From Pelomonas sp. Root1237 (lineage in GTDB: Bacteria; Pseudomonadota; Gammaproteobacteria; Burkholderiales; Burkholderiaceae_C), in contig NZ_LMDK01000016.1 in assembly GCF_001425055.1 (NCBI RefSeq), positions 347,803 to 411,802 of the forward strand: a stretch of DNA of 64,000 nt. The letters run 5' to 3'. Positions within the stretch are counted from its first letter, which is position 1. Every line of letters starts with the position of its first letter. A model generated the notes under the pieces. It searched no databases. It saw only the letters and a list, made by a program, of their open reading frames with translations, and was not told where the DNA came from. Shown in pieces: positions 62,627-64,000 of this stretch. A program made the translations under genes and the position numbers.

Positions 62627-64000
62627 GCGGTGATTGTGTGATGGGCAGCCTGAGGGTGAACTGCGCGCCGCCTTCCGGTCGGTTGCCGCCTTGCAGCGAG
62701 CCGCCCAGCGCGTTGGCGATGGAGGCCGAGATGGACAAGCCCAGGCCCAGGCCATCGCCGCGGCGCTTGGTCGTGAAGAAGGGTTCGAACAGGCGCGCCT
62801 GCACGTCGTCGCTCAGCCCGGGGCCGTCGTCGCTCACGCGCAGCAGCGCCTGGCCGGCATCGACCTCGGCCTGCAGCGTCACCGTGCCGCCGCCCTTCTC
62901 TGCGCTGGCGTCGATGCCGTTGCGCAGCAGGTTGACGAGCACCTGCTCGATGCGCACCTGCTGGCCCAGCACGGCCAGGCCTTCGGGCACGGGCAGGCAA
63001 TCGAGCCTGACGCGCTGGCGGCGCGCCTCGGCGCTCACCAGGGCCACCGCGGCCTGGAAGGCTTCCACCACCACCACCGGCTGCACGCGCAGCTCGTCGC
63101 GCCGCGCAAAGCCCTTGAGCTGGCCAACGATGGCAGCGATGCGCTGGGTCAGGCTGTCGATGGACTGCAGATTGGTCTCGGCGTCGGCCTGCATGCCGCG
63201 TTCGAGAAAGACGCGGGCGTTGTCGTTCAGCGCCCGCAGCGCCGCCAGCGGCTGATTGATCTCGTGCGTGATGCTGGCGGCCATCTGGCCCAGCACGGCG
63301 AGCTTGCCGGCCTGCACGAGGTCGTCCTGTGTGGCGCGCAGCGTCTGCTCGGTGCGGTGCAGCTCGTCCACGCGCGCCTGCAGCTCGCGGGTGCGCTCGG
63401 CGATGCGCGTCTCCAGGCTGTCGTAGGCGGCACGCAGCTCGCCCTGGGCAGCCAGGCGCTCGCGGGCGCGGCGGCGGCGCAGCTGCAGGTAGGCCAAGGT
63501 CAGCAACAGCGATACCCAGCCCAAGGCGGCAGCCCAGGCACGGCCGGCGGCGATCTGCTCGGCGCCGCGGATCTCGGTGAAGGACAACAGCGTCCAACCG
63601 CGGCCCTGGACCGGCTGCTCGGTGACGAGGGCGCGCAGCTTGGCAGCCGCCGTGGCGATGCGCTCGATGCGCAGTTCGGTCGCCGCGCGTGAGGGCTCGC
63701 GCCCCAGCGCAGGCAGCGGCAGGTCGCCGTATTGCTGGGTGTCGTGCAGCTCTTTGCGCGTGGCATCGGACAGCGGCTGCAGCGTGCGGTACTTCCATTC
63801 CGGCCGGCTGGCCAGGAAAACCACGCCGCGCGCATCGGCCAGCATCAGCTCGCCAGCGCTGCGCGCCCAGTTGGCCTCCATCTCGTCGAGCGACACCTTC
63901 AGCACGACGACGCCCGCCGTGGGGCCGGACAGCCGGTGGGCGATGAAGTAGCCCGGCGTGCCGGTTGTCGAGCCGCGCGCATAGAAGTGGCCGCCGCCGC
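62613..64000 (-). CDS. dctB: DctB-like sensor histidine kinase (partial, N-terminus beyond window)
   Basis: The frame is open to the right edge (about 462 residues visible). The visible start lies in a periplasmic PAS-like sensor: FYARGSTTGTPGYF, then RPEWKYRTLQPL. A membrane helix follows (WAAALGWVSLLLTLAYLQL), then a coiled coil (about 60 residues) and the H-box LGQMAASITHEINQPLAALR. The ATPase motifs are NLLRNGIDAS, SDDGPGLSD and GLGLGLSISASI. This matches DctB, the C4-dicarboxylate sensor. It overlaps dctD by 14 bp. Confidence 0.9.
   Translation of the reverse strand, partial: GGGHFYARGSTTGTPGYFIAHRLSGPTAGVVVLKVSLDEMEANWARSAGELMLADARGVVFLASRPEWKYRTLQPLSDATRKELHDTQQYGDLPLPALGREPSRAATELRIERIATAAAKLRALVTEQPVQGRGWTLLSFTEIRGAEQIAAGRAWAAALGWVSLLLTLAYLQLRRRRARERLAAQGELRAAYDSLETRIAERTRELQARVDELHRTEQTLRATQDDLVQAGKLAVLGQMAASITHEINQPLAALRALNDNARVFLERGMQADAETNLQSIDSLTQRIAAIVGQLKGFARRDELRVQPVVVVEAFQAAVALVSAEARRQRVRLDCLPVPEGLAVLGQQVRIEQVLVNLLRNGIDASAEKGGGTVTLQAEVDAGQALLRVSDDGPGLSDDVQARLFEPFFTTKRRGDGLGLGLSISASIANALGGSLQGGNRPEGGAQFTLRLPITQSPHGVA

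Overview
The window is high-GC, densely packed DNA from a facultatively anaerobic betaproteobacterium. It most resembles the Burkholderiales (Rubrivivax/Roseateles/Leptothrix-like group). This is inferred from family content (PhaR, 3-hydroxybutyrate dehydrogenase, RnfH/RatA/SmpB beside guaA-guaB, NarXL with several NarK) and not from a marker gene. Both ends cut genes: a nitronate monooxygenase on the left and a DctB-type kinase on the right.

Region 1 (1-24.3 kb) is a nitrate/nitric-oxide respiration island, almost all on the minus strand. In transcription order it holds: a DUF2249 protein, quinol NO reductase (norB/norZ), an NsrR-like Rrf2 regulator, a MIP18-family Fe-S protein, an uncharacterised multi-pass membrane protein, NnrS, an FmdE-like protein, a DUF3079 zinc-ribbon-like protein, NarX-NarL, three NarK-type transporters, NarGHJI, a parvulin PPIase and a beta-carbonic anhydrase. 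moaA (molybdopterin cofactor) closes the block. The promoter of the NO reductase block has an FNR/DNR-type box near -41, a -10 box, and a near-consensus NsrR operator over the start site. This suggests activation by low oxygen/NO and repression relieved by NO.

Region 2 (24.4-38.1 kb) holds a Tat-exported polysaccharide lyase with a LamG-like domain, an AT-richer response-regulator diguanylate cyclase, guaA, an MFS drug exporter, guaB, a DUF4124 protein, RnfH, RatA, smpB (with a palindromic tandem repeat over its 3' end), a cystathionine beta-lyase-type enzyme, rimO, a small orphan and phaR.

Region 3 (38.2-41.0 kb) is a small islet bounded by an intact tRNA-Val(GAC) and a decayed copy of a tRNA 3' half. 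Between them lie a TPR-GGDEF protein and a fragment of a serine recombinase gene, so it looks like the scar of a mobile element.

Region 4 (41.0-49.3 kb) is housekeeping: relA, an alpha/beta hydrolase, a 3-hydroxybutyrate dehydrogenase, a SIMPL-domain protein, OmpR-EnvZ, a membrane-anchored orphan and ispF.

Region 5 (49.3-57.9 kb) is a plus-strand block that separates ispF from ispD, which are normally adjacent. It encodes a family-3 solute-binding protein, a patatin-type Vd autotransporter-like phospholipase, three small secreted DUF4402-like proteins, a PapD-like chaperone and a 1020-residue atypical usher with a duplicated N-terminal module. The last five genes look like a non-canonical chaperone-usher surface system and are the most likely under-described system here.

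Region 6 (57.9-64.0 kb) holds ispD, a class II aldolase-family protein, a stand-alone RlmN-like radical SAM enzyme, a chalcone-isomerase-like exported protein and a DctB/DctD-type two-component system.
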